Shown piece by piece: positions 1 through 8,246 of a DNA stretch of 64,000 nucleotides (position 1 is the first letter of the stretch; every line of letters starts with the position of its first letter). The notes under the pieces were generated by a model. That model was not told where the DNA came from and searched no databases. It worked only from the letters and a program-made list of their open reading frames with translations. Position numbers and translations under genes: made by a program. Origin of the DNA: Oceanisphaera sp. IT1-181 (GTDB lineage: Bacteria; Pseudomonadota; Gammaproteobacteria; Enterobacterales; Aeromonadaceae); the NCBI RefSeq assembly GCF_033807535.1, contig NZ_CP136856.1, positions 1,979,001 to 2,043,000 on the forward strand, read 5' to 3'.

Positions 1-388
1 AGCGAACATGCTGGCACAAGCCGAAGCATTAGCCTTTGGTAAAACTGCAGCAGCAGTAGAAGCCGAATTGCGCGCAGAAGGGATGATCGAACAACGCATT
101 GCTGAGTTGGCTCCCTTCAAAGTGATGCCAGGCAACCGCCCTAGCACCACTATTTTGTGCAAAGAATTAACCCCCACTACGTTAGGCAGCCTGATTGCAC
201 TGTATGAACACAAAACCTTTATTCAAGGCGTGCTATGGCAAATTAATAGTTTTGACCAATGGGGTGTTGAGTTGGGTAAGAAGTTAGCCAACCGCCTGCT
301 GAATGACTTATCAGGGCAAGACTCCGGCTACCAACATGATGCCTCCACACAAGGTTTGCTAGACCAGATAAAACAGTGGAAAAACTGA
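1..388 (+). CDS. pgi: Glucose-6-phosphate isomerase, C-terminal part (cut by window edge)
   Basis: Only about 128 C-terminal codons are present; the frame is open to the left edge, so the true start lies outside the window. The visible part resembles the end of phosphoglucose isomerase, the cytoplasmic enzyme interconverting glucose 6-phosphate and fructose 6-phosphate in glycolysis and gluconeogenesis. Landmarks are GNRPSTTI, the helix around LIALYEHKTFIQG (whose Lys/His region lies near the active site in the family) and NSFDQWGVELGK, a conserved C-terminal motif. The gene ends in a TGA followed by a repeat-rich spacer. No terminator hairpin was recognised directly after it. Confidence 0.93.
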   Translation, partial: ANMLAQAEALAFGKTAAAVEAELRAEGMIEQRIAELAPFKVMPGNRPSTTILCKELTPTTLGSLIALYEHKTFIQGVLWQINSFDQWGVELGKKLANRLLNDLSGQDSGYQHDASTQGLLDQIKQWKN

Positions 389-864
389 ACCCTGCGGGGA
401 GCCGTACGTTCTGCGCTGTACGCCTTACGTTAAAATAAGCGTGGTAATTGCACCCTTACGCCGTCTTTGCGAGCGCCGCGTGGCAATCCATTTGTTTAGC
501 TGACAGCTTCTGGCTGATGGCTTAGCACTGTCTGCTACATGGATTGCCACGTCGCTACGCTCCTCGCAATGACCGCAAGGGCAGCTGTACGCCTTACGTT
601 ATACGCAGTACGTTAAAACCAACGCCGCCTGTTTTGGCCTCGCAATGAATCATCAATCTTTAGTGATTGGGGGTGAGGGACTAGGGACTAGGAACTGGGA
701 ATTAGGGACTGGGGGTTAGAATTCACTGTTCCCTGTTCCCTAATCCCTGCTTTTTCAATTGTTCCGTGTTCTTCCGTGGCAAAAATATCTTTAGTCACGG
801 TCTTGTGTCTATTTATTGCTGATAGCTTACGGCTTAAAGCTGACCGCTCCCCTTCGGGGATCGG
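389..864. repeat. Gene-free spacer made of dispersed repeats
   Basis: No credible gene was seen in these 476 bases between pgi and the SLC13 permease. They hold several repeat types that recur in the window: an inverted repeat ending in a TGGCAATCCAT-type motif (461-574), short strings of the GGGACTAGG type with an opposed TTCCCTGTTCCC-type string (about 680-750), and a TTCCGTGG-type motif near 765-780. These look like small non-coding interspersed repeats. Confidence 0.7.
461..574. repeat. REP-like inverted repeat (GGCAATCCAT family)
   Basis: The arms at 461-491 and about 537-574 are imperfect reverse complements that include TGGCAATCCAT and ATGGATTGCCA. Related copies lie near 6996-7026, 12694-12820 and 23066-23103. 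This resembles the CATTGCGAGGAGC-type repeat common in proteobacterial intergenic regions. Confidence 0.7.
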
Positions 865-2592
865 CTAAAAAGGAAACGCCATAGGCACCAAGGTGATCAC
901 GCCGGCGGAGTATAGCAGGCTGATCGGCAGCCCGGTTTTAAGGTAATCCAACATGCGGTAGCGGCCGGGAGAATAGACCATTAGGTGAGTTTGATAACCA
1001 AACGGCACCATAAAACAGGCGCTGGCACCAAAGGCGACCGCCATAATAAACGGCATGGGATCGACGCCAAAGGCCTGGGCAGTAGACAGGCCAATAGGAA
1101 ACGCCAAGGCCGCGGCCGCATTGTTAGTGACGGTTTCGGTTAATAGCAGTGTCATTAAATAAACACCCACGAAGGCGGCGAATACGCCGTGGCCATTAAA
1201 CACATAACGCATGCCGTCTGCCACCAGTGCGGCGGCACCGGAGCTTTCTAGCCCTTTAGCGATGGCCAGTGCCGAGCCAATAATCAACACCAGCTCAAAC
1301 GGAAAACGGCGGCGCAGCTCACTCACGCTTAAAGTGCGGGTAAGCAATAATAGCGCCAGCAGTAATAAGAGTCCGTTTAATAACGGTAACCAACCCATGG
1401 CGGCAGCCACTATTACCCCTCCAAAGCCCATAAATGCGAGCAGACTTTGCCGAGAGCTGAGCTTGGGCCGCTGCAAGCTGCCGCTTAATATATGAAAGTT
1501 ACGATCAATATTGCGGTGCTGAGTAAAATCCGGCCCCACAGCCAATAACAAGCTATCACCAACTTTTAGCGGGATTTGCCCCAGTTGACCCGTTAACCGA
1601 CGTTGGCCACGGCGAATGCCGACTACGCCGGCATTAAACATGGTTCTAAAGTCCACTTCTTGTAAGGTGCGTTTAGCCAGCTCCGACTCATTAGAGATAA
1701 CCACTTCCACCAAGTTAGAGGCCAACAAGTTATCGCCTTTATCACCAAACAACTGCAAGCCGCTAAAGCGTTGTAGGGCCTGCACTTTTTCTACTTCTCC
1801 GGTAAACACCAATACGTCTTGCGCCTGAATAACTTCGTCTGGCGACACTGGGCTTATTAAGCGGCCGTGGCGGGCAATTTCCAATAAAAATAGGCCATCT
1901 AGGCTGCGCAGTTGGTTGTGCTCTATGCTGTGGCCAACCAGCGGTGAGTCGGCGCTCACCCATGCTTCTAAAAAATAGGGTTGGGAATGTTCTTTATTTT
2001 GCACGCCATTACGCGGTAATAAGCGCGCGCTAAGCAACAAGCCTAACAAACAAAGCACGGCCACCGGTATACCGACGATGGCAAATTCAAACATGCCTAG
2101 CGGCGGCAAGCCGGCATCAATCACAAAGGAGTTCACCACCAAGTTGGTGGAGGTGCCCACTAGGGTAGTTACACCGCCCAAAATAGAGGCATAAGACAAA
2201 GGGATAAGCAGCCGAGATGCAGGAATATGGCGCTGGCGTGAGATAGCGCCCAACAAAGAGCCTACTACGGCGGTGTTGTTTAAAAATGCCGACAAAGCCG
2301 CCGTTACGCTCATCAATCGCAGGGTAGCTAGGGTTTCGTTACCTTTAAGCAAGGCGTTTGAGCAGTGCTCTAGCAAAGGGGAGCGCTCTAGCGCTAGCGA
2401 CACCAACATTAAAATAATGAGCGTGATTAGCGCCGGGTTGGCATAGCTATTTAGCAAAGCTTGCTGCTCGATTACGCCAAACATCACATAACCTACCGCC
2501 CAGCCACTAAACAAGACGGCAGGCGAAAAGCGCCCTTGCATCAGCAATGCCAATAATATGCCTACCGATCCTAGCACCCACCACGCCGTCAT
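865..2592 (-). CDS. SLC13-type anion permease with TrkA-C domains, probable sulfate transporter
   Basis: A 575-residue inner-membrane protein of the SLC13/DASS (ArsB/NhaD-like) type. Hydrophobic helices fill residues 1-190 and 375-575. They flank a soluble central region (about 200-365) that looks like two TrkA-C (RCK-C) domains, each with a valine-rich core (QDVLVFTGEV and GDSLLLAVGP). The motifs FLNNTAVV and GTSTNLVVN in the first half, and TETVTNNAAAA in the second, match the paired Asn/Thr substrate- and Na+-binding hairpins of the family. It is divergent from the cysD reading frame, and sulfate genes surround it, so sulfate is the likely substrate; this is inference from context. The usual family length is 570-610 residues. 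Confidence 0.85.
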   Translation of the reverse strand: MTAWWVLGSVGILLALLMQGRFSPAVLFSGWAVGYVMFGVIEQQALLNSYANPALITLIILMLVSLALERSPLLEHCSNALLKGNETLATLRLMSVTAALSAFLNNTAVVGSLLGAISRQRHIPASRLLIPLSYASILGGVTTLVGTSTNLVVNSFVIDAGLPPLGMFEFAIVGIPVAVLCLLGLLLSARLLPRNGVQNKEHSQPYFLEAWVSADSPLVGHSIEHNQLRSLDGLFLLEIARHGRLISPVSPDEVIQAQDVLVFTGEVEKVQALQRFSGLQLFGDKGDNLLASNLVEVVISNESELAKRTLQEVDFRTMFNAGVVGIRRGQRRLTGQLGQIPLKVGDSLLLAVGPDFTQHRNIDRNFHILSGSLQRPKLSSRQSLLAFMGFGGVIVAAAMGWLPLLNGLLLLLALLLLTRTLSVSELRRRFPFELVLIIGSALAIAKGLESSGAAALVADGMRYVFNGHGVFAAFVGVYLMTLLLTETVTNNAAAALAFPIGLSTAQAFGVDPMPFIMAVAFGASACFMVPFGYQTHLMVYSPGRYRMLDYLKTGLPISLLYSAGVITLVPMAFPF

Positions 2593-2706
2593 AATTTATT
2601 CTCTGTATAAACAATTCTGTTATTCTACGTTTATCTTTAATAGAATGTCATCTGTTGCTGAATCTGTTTTGTTATTTATGCTTGCTAAGCCACGTGGTAG
2701 CTGAGT

Positions 2707-4494
2707 TTGACCAAAAAAAATACTGTTAAACATTTATCGCCAGCAATACTTAATGAGCGGCGTAAAAAAGCGGTGCAAATGCGGCTAGATGGCGCGACGC
2801 TAGCTGTGACATCGGCCGCCACTGGCTTAAGTAACCCGACCATTATTGCCGCCTTTAAAGCCTTTATGCAGGGCGGCTGGGTGGCGGTAAATGTTAAGCC
2901 CAGAGGCCGGCCCAAAGATGAAAGCCGCCGTTTAAGCTCGGCACAAGAAACCACATTGCAGCAATGGATGTTTTCTGCACTGCCAGAATCGGTTATACCC
3001 GGTGCACAGTTGTGGCAAACCGCGTTAATTAAGCAGTGGTTGCAGCAACAAACGACATTAACCTTGAGCGAACGCACTCTGGGTCGCTATCTCACCCGTT
3101 TTGGGCTAAACGCCCCGCCCGCCACTATTACTACCGAAGATAGTGACTTTGTCACTTATCGCGCTTGGTACCAGCACAGTCTGCCCGCATTAAAGCAACA
3201 CACCCTGCACGGCAATGCCATTTTGCTGTGGGCTGGAGTCATGGATGTAAAAACACCAAGTCTTGGCGATTACAGCCTACTGTATCTGCATACCCCTAAA
3301 GGGAAGTTACTGTGGCATTTGGTAGCAGGCACGGCCAAAGCTAATGATTATATTGAATTTTTTACTCGTATTATCGGCGAGTTTAACAGCAAAATTATTT
3401 TGGTGCTGCGGGGATGCGACATTCGTCCTGTAGCAAAGATAACTGACTGGCTAACCAGTCATGCCCAGCAAATAATAGTGACTACTCCCTCGCCGGTGGC
3501 GTTTGCGGGTCACTCTGCTGCTATTGGCAAGGCCGTTAAACGGCTTAATACACCTAACTCAGTGCTAGGTGATACAAATAATTTAAGGAACTCCATGAAC
3601 CTGACCCACCTACAACGGCTTGAAGCCGAAAGTATTCACATTATGCGCGAAGTCATCGCTGAGGCTGATAATCCGGTGATGCTTTACTCTATTGGTAAAG
3701 ACAGCGCGGTAATGCTGCACTTAGCCATGAAGGCGTTTTACCCTTCTTTGCCGCCGTTTCCGTTGCTGCATGTTGACACCCGCTTTAAGTTTCGCGAGAT
3801 GTACACTTTTCGCGACCAAATGGTGGAAAAGCTCGGTCTTAAGTTGCTGGTTCATACTAATCCAGAAGCCATAGAGAAAGACATCAGCCCGTTTACTCAT
3901 GGCTCGGCCATTCATACCGACGTGACCAAAACCGAAGGCTTGAAGCAGGCGCTGGATCAGTACGGCTTTGATGCCGCTTTTGGTGGTGCGCGCCGCGATG
4001 AAGAAAAATCTCGTGCCAAAGAGCGTATTTTCTCGTTTCGTACCGAGCAACATCGCTGGGATCCTAAAAATCAGCGTCCTGAATTGTGGAAGCTTTATAA
4101 CGCGCGTAAGCACAAAGGCGAGTCGATTCGGGTATTCCCACTGTCTAACTGGACCGAGCTGGATATTTGGCAGTACATCCACCTAGAAAACATTCCGATT
4201 GTGCCTTTGTATCTCGCAGCACCTCGTCCGGTAGTTGAGCGCGATGGCGCCCTGATTATGGTGGATGACGAGCGCATGCCGTTGAAAGACGGTGAAGTGC
4301 CGATGATGAAAAACGTGCGCTTTAGAACGCTGGGCTGTTACCCACTCACTGGGGCGGTGGAGTCAGAAGCCACTACGCTGCCAGAAATTATTCAAGAAAT
4401 GCTGCTCACTAAAACCTCCGAGCGCCAAGGCCGCATGATCGACCACGACTCCAGCGCATCGATGGAAAAAAAGAAACAGGAAGGTTATTTCTAA
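2707..4494 (+). CDS. In-frame fusion ORF: degenerate IS630-transposase-like protein joined to CysD
   Basis: One uninterrupted frame of 595 codons. Residues 1-296 are not part of normal CysD. They look like an IS630-family transposase: a helix-turn-helix at about 15-58, a GRPKDESRR linker, a winged-helix segment at about 75-134 ending LGRYLTRFGL, and an RNase-H-like region at about 150-265. The catalytic acidic residues expected in IS630 (the DE pair, the D of the LDNA motif and the E of the LNPIE motif) are not seen: the matching places read LLWAGVMDVK and LVLRGCDIRP, and no LNPIE is found. It may therefore be a DNA-binding protein rather than an active transposase. The first start after the upstream TAG (2698) is TTG at 2707, with no clear ribosome site. 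Whether a fused protein is made, or CysD alone from 3595, cannot be told from sequence. Confidence 0.6.
   Translation: MTKKNTVKHLSPAILNERRKKAVQMRLDGATLAVTSAATGLSNPTIIAAFKAFMQGGWVAVNVKPRGRPKDESRRLSSAQETTLQQWMFSALPESVIPGAQLWQTALIKQWLQQQTTLTLSERTLGRYLTRFGLNAPPATITTEDSDFVTYRAWYQHSLPALKQHTLHGNAILLWAGVMDVKTPSLGDYSLLYLHTPKGKLLWHLVAGTAKANDYIEFFTRIIGEFNSKIILVLRGCDIRPVAKITDWLTSHAQQIIVTTPSPVAFAGHSAAIGKAVKRLNTPNSVLGDTNNLRNSMNLTHLQRLEAESIHIMREVIAEADNPVMLYSIGKDSAVMLHLAMKAFYPSLPPFPLLHVDTRFKFREMYTFRDQMVEKLGLKLLVHTNPEAIEKDISPFTHGSAIHTDVTKTEGLKQALDQYGFDAAFGGARRDEEKSRAKERIFSFRTEQHRWDPKNQRPELWKLYNARKHKGESIRVFPLSNWTELDIWQYIHLENIPIVPLYLAAPRPVVERDGALIMVDDERMPLKDGEVPMMKNVRFRTLGCYPLTGAVESEATTLPEIIQEMLLTKTSERQGRMIDHDSSASMEKKKQEGYF
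3585..3590 (+). promoter_or_regulatory. Internal ribosome binding site for cysD
   Basis: AAGGAA lies five to six bases before an ATG at 3595, inside the longer fusion frame. It decides in favour of a separate CysD start with a normal-length product. Confidence 0.7.
3595..4494 (+). CDS. cysD: Sulfate adenylyltransferase subunit 2 (CysD)
   Basis: A 299-residue protein (family length about 302) that makes adenosine 5'-phosphosulfate from ATP and sulfate together with the GTPase CysN. It is a PAPS-reductase-like ATP pyrophosphatase: the PP-loop YSIGKDSAVMLHLA is near residue 30, followed by HVDTRFKFREMY, FGGARRDEEKSRAKER and FPLSNWTELDIWQYI, all typical of CysD. The C-terminus SSASMEKKKQEGYF is also characteristic. 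The start at 3595 gives the standard N-terminus (MNLTHLQRLEAES) and has its own Shine-Dalgarno, although the frame is open upstream into a transposase-like domain. Its partner gene cysNC lies 556 bases downstream, separated by repeats and a small gene, which is unusual. Confidence 0.95.
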   Translation: MNLTHLQRLEAESIHIMREVIAEADNPVMLYSIGKDSAVMLHLAMKAFYPSLPPFPLLHVDTRFKFREMYTFRDQMVEKLGLKLLVHTNPEAIEKDISPFTHGSAIHTDVTKTEGLKQALDQYGFDAAFGGARRDEEKSRAKERIFSFRTEQHRWDPKNQRPELWKLYNARKHKGESIRVFPLSNWTELDIWQYIHLENIPIVPLYLAAPRPVVERDGALIMVDDERMPLKDGEVPMMKNVRFRTLGCYPLTGAVESEATTLPEIIQEMLLTKTSERQGRMIDHDSSASMEKKKQEGYF

Positions 4495-4499
4495 GGCGC

Positions 4500-4620
4500 G
4501 AAGCGCCGTAGAAATAACCAGCTGTAAGCTTTAAGCGGTCAGCTATCAGTTAAAACCGAAAGAAAAGCTGTCAGTTAAAACCGGAAAAACAGTTATCACG
4601 AAGTGAGCAGCTATGCTTGA
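4500..4620. repeat. Degenerate AGCTGTCAG-type repeats
   Basis: This stretch carries repeated words such as CAGCTGTAAGC, GGTCAGCTATCAG and GCTGTCAGTTAAAACCG. The same words recur near 4990-5035, 6956-7160, 7985-8005 and 18270-18300, always between genes except at the end of cysQ. Confidence 0.6.
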
Positions 4621-4668
4621 AATTTAAGCGTACAAAGTGGTGGCAACATAAACTTTGAAAAACTTCAG

Positions 4669-4995
4669 GTGTGGCAGCGTTCCGTTAAGCTCTCAGCAGC
4701 GTTATATAAGCATTTTCAAGAGCTGAGAGACTTTAGCTTTCGTGACCAAATTACTCGATCTGGATTGTCCATTCCCAGCAATATTGCAGAGGGCATGACA
4801 CGACGAACTGACAAAGACAAAGTGCATTTTCTTGTTATCGCTAGGAGCTCATGTGCTGAATTACGAACTCAAGTTTATATCGGCATAGATATTGAGTATA
4901 TCAATGTCGAGCTAGGCAAACAGTGGCTGGAAGAAACACGAGAAATCTCCGCCATGATAAATGGCCTGATAACATCAATAAATCAAACGCCGTAA
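4669..4995 (+). CDS. Four-helix-bundle protein (S23/IVS-encoded family)
   Basis: A protein of about 108 residues matching the small four-helix-bundle family first seen in 23S rRNA intervening sequences: VWQRSVKLSAALY, FRDQITRSGLSIPSNIAEG and SSCAELRTQVYIG are the family hallmarks. Function is unknown in the family. The start is uncertain. GTG at 4669 is the first standard start, but the conserved N-terminus (INFEKLQVWQ) begins 21 bases earlier at 4648, where the codon is ATA instead of the expected ATG. The ATA is either a rare start or a mutated one. The gene sits between cysD and cysNC, flanked by repeats, which suggests insertion into an ancestral cysDN operon. Confidence 0.8.
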   Translation: MWQRSVKLSAALYKHFQELRDFSFRDQITRSGLSIPSNIAEGMTRRTDKDKVHFLVIARSSCAELRTQVYIGIDIEYINVELGKQWLEETREISAMINGLITSINQTP

Positions 4996-5050
4996 GCTGA
5001 CTGTTTATCTGACAGCTGACAGCTGACGGCTTATAGCTTCGAAGAGAAAA

Positions 5051-6955
5051 ATGATGAATGAAACAACTTTGCTTGAAACGAATATTGAAGAGTACCTCAA
5101 ACAACACGAAAGTAAGAGTTTGTTGCGGTTTATTACCTGTGGCAGCGTAGATGACGGTAAGAGTACCCTGATTGGGCGTTTGCTGTTTGAATCTAAGATG
5201 CTGTTTGAAGACCAGTTAGAAGCCATGGAAGCCGACTCAAAAAAATGGGGCACCCAGGGCGAAGAGATGGACTTTGCCTTGTTGGTAGATGGCTTGTCCG
5301 CCGAGCGCGAGCAAGGCATTACCATTGATGTGGCTTATCGTTTCTTCTCTACCGATAAGCGTAAGTTTATTGTGGCCGACACCCCTGGTCACGAACAGTA
5401 CACCCGTAACATGGTGACCGGTGCCTCTACTGCCGATGCGGCCATTTTAATGGTCGATGCCCGTAAAGGCATTTTGACCCAAACTCGCCGTCATAGTTAT
5501 TTGATGTCGTTGCTGGGTATTCGCCACATCGTAGTCGCCATCAACAAGATGGATTTAGTCGATTATTCTCAAGCGCGTTTTAACGAAATTGCAGAAGAAT
5601 ACCGCCAGTTCGCTAAGCAGTTGGGGCTGACTAACGTCACTTACCTGCCGTTGTCTGCCTTTAAAGGCGACAATATCGTGACCCAAAGTGACAATATGCC
5701 TTGGTATCACGGCACTACCCTGATGGGCTTTTTAGAAACGGTAGAAATTGACGACACTCGCATGCAACAGGCACCGTTTAGGTTGCCGGTGCAGTGGGTT
5801 AACCGCCCTAACCTCGATTTTCGTGGCTTCTCGGGCACTATTACCAGTGGCGTAGTGAAGCCAGGAGATCGCATTCGCGTGCAGCCCTCTGGCAAAGAAA
5901 GCGAAGTGGCACGCATTGTCACCTACAGCGGCGACTTGCCATTGGCGGTGGCTGGTCAGTCGGTCACCCTCACGCTAAAAGACGAAATTGATATTTCCCG
6001 TGGTGATGTGATCTCCATTAGCGATGCGCCAGCAGAAACCGCCGATCAGTTTGAAAGCACCATAGTGTGGATGAGTGAGGACGCCCTGCTGCCTGGTCGC
6101 CCTTATTTGCTGAAAATTGGCACCCAAACCGTCACCGCCAGCATTACTGATATTAAGCATCAGGTGAACGTGAATACGCTGGAGCATACCGCAGTCAAGC
6201 AGTTAGAGTTGAACGGCATTGGCGTATGTAACATCAGCCTAGACCGCGCCATTGCCTTTGATGATTATCAAACCAACAAAGACACCGGTGGCTTTATTTT
6301 AATCGACCGCCTCAACAACACTACCGTGGCCGCCGGCATGCTGCACTTTGCTCTGCGTCGTAGCCAAAATATTCATTATCAGCATGTGGATGTGAACAAA
6401 GAAGCGCGCGCTAAAACCAAGGGCCAAACGCCAAGCGTATTATGGTTTACCGGTTTGTCTGGTGCGGGCAAGTCAACCATTGCTAACTTGGTAGAGAAGA
6501 AACTGCATGCCTTAGGCAGTCATACCTATCTACTGGACGGCGATAACGTACGCCATGGCCTGAACAAAGACTTGGGCTTTACCGATGCCGACCGGGTAGA
6601 AAATATTCGTCGTATTGGTGAAGTGTCCAAACTGATGGTGGATGCAGGCCTGATAGTGCTGACCGCCTTTATCTCGCCCTTTAAAGCCGAGCGTCGTATG
6701 GCGCGTGAGCAACTGGCCGAAGGTGAATTTATTGAGGTGTTTGTTGATACGCCACTAGACGTAGCTGAAGACCGCGATGTTAAAGGGTTATACAAGAAAG
6801 CCCGCCGCGGTGAGTTGAAAAACTTCACCGGTATCGACTCGGCTTACGAGCGCCCCGAAGCACCTGAAATTCATTTAGATACCACTCGCTTAAGCGTTGA
6901 ACAAGCCGCCGATGAGGTGATTGTAGAACTACGCAAGCGCGGGATTATAGGTTAA
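5051..6955 (+). CDS. cysNC: Bifunctional sulfate adenylyltransferase subunit 1 / adenylylsulfate kinase (CysN-CysC fusion)
   Basis: A 634-residue two-enzyme protein. Residues 1 to about 440 form the CysN GTPase, which drives APS synthesis with CysD: P-loop GSVDDGKST from residue 31, DTPGH from residue 110 and NKMD from residue 165, followed by the EF-Tu-like beta-barrel domains. Residues about 445-634 form APS kinase, which phosphorylates APS to PAPS: P-loop GLSGAGKST from residue 468, then DGDNVRHGLNKDLGF, FISPF and the KGLYKKARRGELKNFTGIDSAYE segment. The fused arrangement is the NodQ type; E. coli has separate genes. An adjacent second ATG at 5054 is equally possible. With cysD, cysQ and the SLC13 permease it forms a sulfate uptake and activation block. 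Confidence 0.96.
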   Translation: MMNETTLLETNIEEYLKQHESKSLLRFITCGSVDDGKSTLIGRLLFESKMLFEDQLEAMEADSKKWGTQGEEMDFALLVDGLSAEREQGITIDVAYRFFSTDKRKFIVADTPGHEQYTRNMVTGASTADAAILMVDARKGILTQTRRHSYLMSLLGIRHIVVAINKMDLVDYSQARFNEIAEEYRQFAKQLGLTNVTYLPLSAFKGDNIVTQSDNMPWYHGTTLMGFLETVEIDDTRMQQAPFRLPVQWVNRPNLDFRGFSGTITSGVVKPGDRIRVQPSGKESEVARIVTYSGDLPLAVAGQSVTLTLKDEIDISRGDVISISDAPAETADQFESTIVWMSEDALLPGRPYLLKIGTQTVTASITDIKHQVNVNTLEHTAVKQLELNGIGVCNISLDRAIAFDDYQTNKDTGGFILIDRLNNTTVAAGMLHFALRRSQNIHYQHVDVNKEARAKTKGQTPSVLWFTGLSGAGKSTIANLVEKKLHALGSHTYLLDGDNVRHGLNKDLGFTDADRVENIRRIGEVSKLMVDAGLIVLTAFISPFKAERRMAREQLAEGEFIEVFVDTPLDVAEDRDVKGLYKKARRGELKNFTGIDSAYERPEAPEIHLDTTRLSVEQAADEVIVELRKRGIIG

Positions 6956-7197
6956 GGGACAGCTGTCAGCGGTAAGCTTTCAGCTGTCAGTTTAACAATG
7001 GATTGCCACGCTGCGCTCGCAATGACGACTAATGGCAGCCGTCAGCGCTAAGCTTTCAGCTGTCAGTTTGGTCCAATGAATTGGACTCTACAAAAGGCGG
7101 TCGGCGTTTGTCTTTCGCTGATCGCTGACGGCTGACGGCTGACGGCTGACAGCTGATAGCTCCCCGAAGGGGCGATAGCTCTTATAAAATAAGGTTA
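6956..7197. repeat. Repeat-filled spacer between cysNC and cysQ
   Basis: These 242 bases contain several AGCTTTCAGCTGTCAG-type repeats, a GGATTGCCACGC-type REP piece (about 6996-7026) and a GGTCCAAT-GA-ATTGGACT hairpin (7070-7087). Tandem CTGACGG words run through about 7120-7160. No gene is seen. Confidence 0.65.
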
Positions 7198-8010
7198 ATG
7201 ACTGTGATTACTAAAGAATTGTTAGATCAGGTTGATGTTATTGCGCGCGCTGCGGGTGATGCCATTATGGAAATTTATGGCCGTGAGTTTAGCGTTGAGC
7301 AAAAAGAAGACAAGTCGCCGTTAACTGAGGCCGATGCGGCCGCTCATCACTTAATTGTGAATCATTTGGCATTACTGTCGTTACAAGCCCCCATTATGTC
7401 GGAAGAAGATACCGTCGATTTTGCCGGTGCCGATGCACATGGTCGATATTGGCTGGTTGATCCGTTGGATGGGACTAAAGAGTTTATTAAACGCAATGGC
7501 GAATTTACCGTTAATATTGCGCTAATAGAAAACGGCAAGCCGGTGTTAGGTGTCGTTTATGCGCCAGCTCTAGATGTCTGCTATACCGCCGCCGTGGGCC
7601 TTGGCGCTTTTAAAGCCGAAGGTGAACAAGCACCGGTAGCCATTACCGTGGTTGAGCATCAAGCAGACACCCCTTGGCGTGTTGTGGGTAGCCGTTCGCA
7701 CGCTAGTGACTCAATGCAGGCTTGGTTAGAGAAGCTGGGTGAGCACGAATTAGTGGCGATGGGCAGTTCACTTAAACTGTGCTTGGTAGCAGAAGGCGCC
7801 GCCGATGTTTACCCTCGTCTTGGTCTTACCTCATTGTGGGACACAGGTGCCGCGCAGTGTGTGGTAGAACAAGCCGGTGGCAGCGTAATCCAGCTTAATG
7901 GCGATGTGCTTAGCTACGCCAACACCAAAGAAGTACTCAACCCCTTCTTTTTAGTGTTAGGTAAAAGCAACCCCTTTGGGGAGCTTTCAGCCTTAAGCGA
8001 TCAGCTTTAA
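7198..8010 (+). CDS. cysQ: 3'(2'),5'-bisphosphate nucleotidase CysQ
   Basis: A 270-residue inositol-monophosphatase-fold phosphatase that hydrolyses 3'-phosphoadenosine 5'-phosphate, the by-product of PAPS use, to AMP and phosphate. Metal-binding motifs are present: SEEDT (near residue 68) and WLVDPLDGTKEFI (near 90), and WDTGAAQCVVEQAGG near the C-terminus matches the third family motif. Its position next to cysNC supports the pathway assignment. The family signature ends at about NPFFLVLGK; the last dozen residues (SNPFGELSALSDQL) are encoded by the intergenic AGCTTTCAGC...GATCAGCTTT repeat, so the repeat apparently supplied the present stop codon. Confidence 0.93.
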   Translation: MTVITKELLDQVDVIARAAGDAIMEIYGREFSVEQKEDKSPLTEADAAAHHLIVNHLALLSLQAPIMSEEDTVDFAGADAHGRYWLVDPLDGTKEFIKRNGEFTVNIALIENGKPVLGVVYAPALDVCYTAAVGLGAFKAEGEQAPVAITVVEHQADTPWRVVGSRSHASDSMQAWLEKLGEHELVAMGSSLKLCLVAEGAADVYPRLGLTSLWDTGAAQCVVEQAGGSVIQLNGDVLSYANTKEVLNPFFLVLGKSNPFGELSALSDQL

Positions 8011-8246
8011 GTTAAAACAGGTCACAAGCAAAATCGGTGATAGGCCCTTTCGCCACGGAAGAACACGGAATCCACGGAAAAATAGACACTAAGACAAAAT
8101 ATTATAGGGTAAGACCTTACAATTATGAGATCTTAAGGTTTTTGCTTTTCTTCCGTGGATTCCGTGGATTCCGTGGATTCCGTGGCAAAATAGGTCTTGG
8201 GTTTTAGATCTTTGCTCTTAATCTTTAACTTATAGCTTTTACGGCT
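8011..8246. repeat. Spacer with CCACGGAA/TTCCGTGG repeats
   Basis: An inverted pair lies here: CCACGGAAGAACACGG near 8052 facing a tandem run of about three TTCCGTGGA units at 8150-8185. TTCCGTGG words also occur near 770, 10985, 16755 and 28110, and the reverse CCACGGAA near 10490 and 18335. No gene is seen. Confidence 0.6.
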
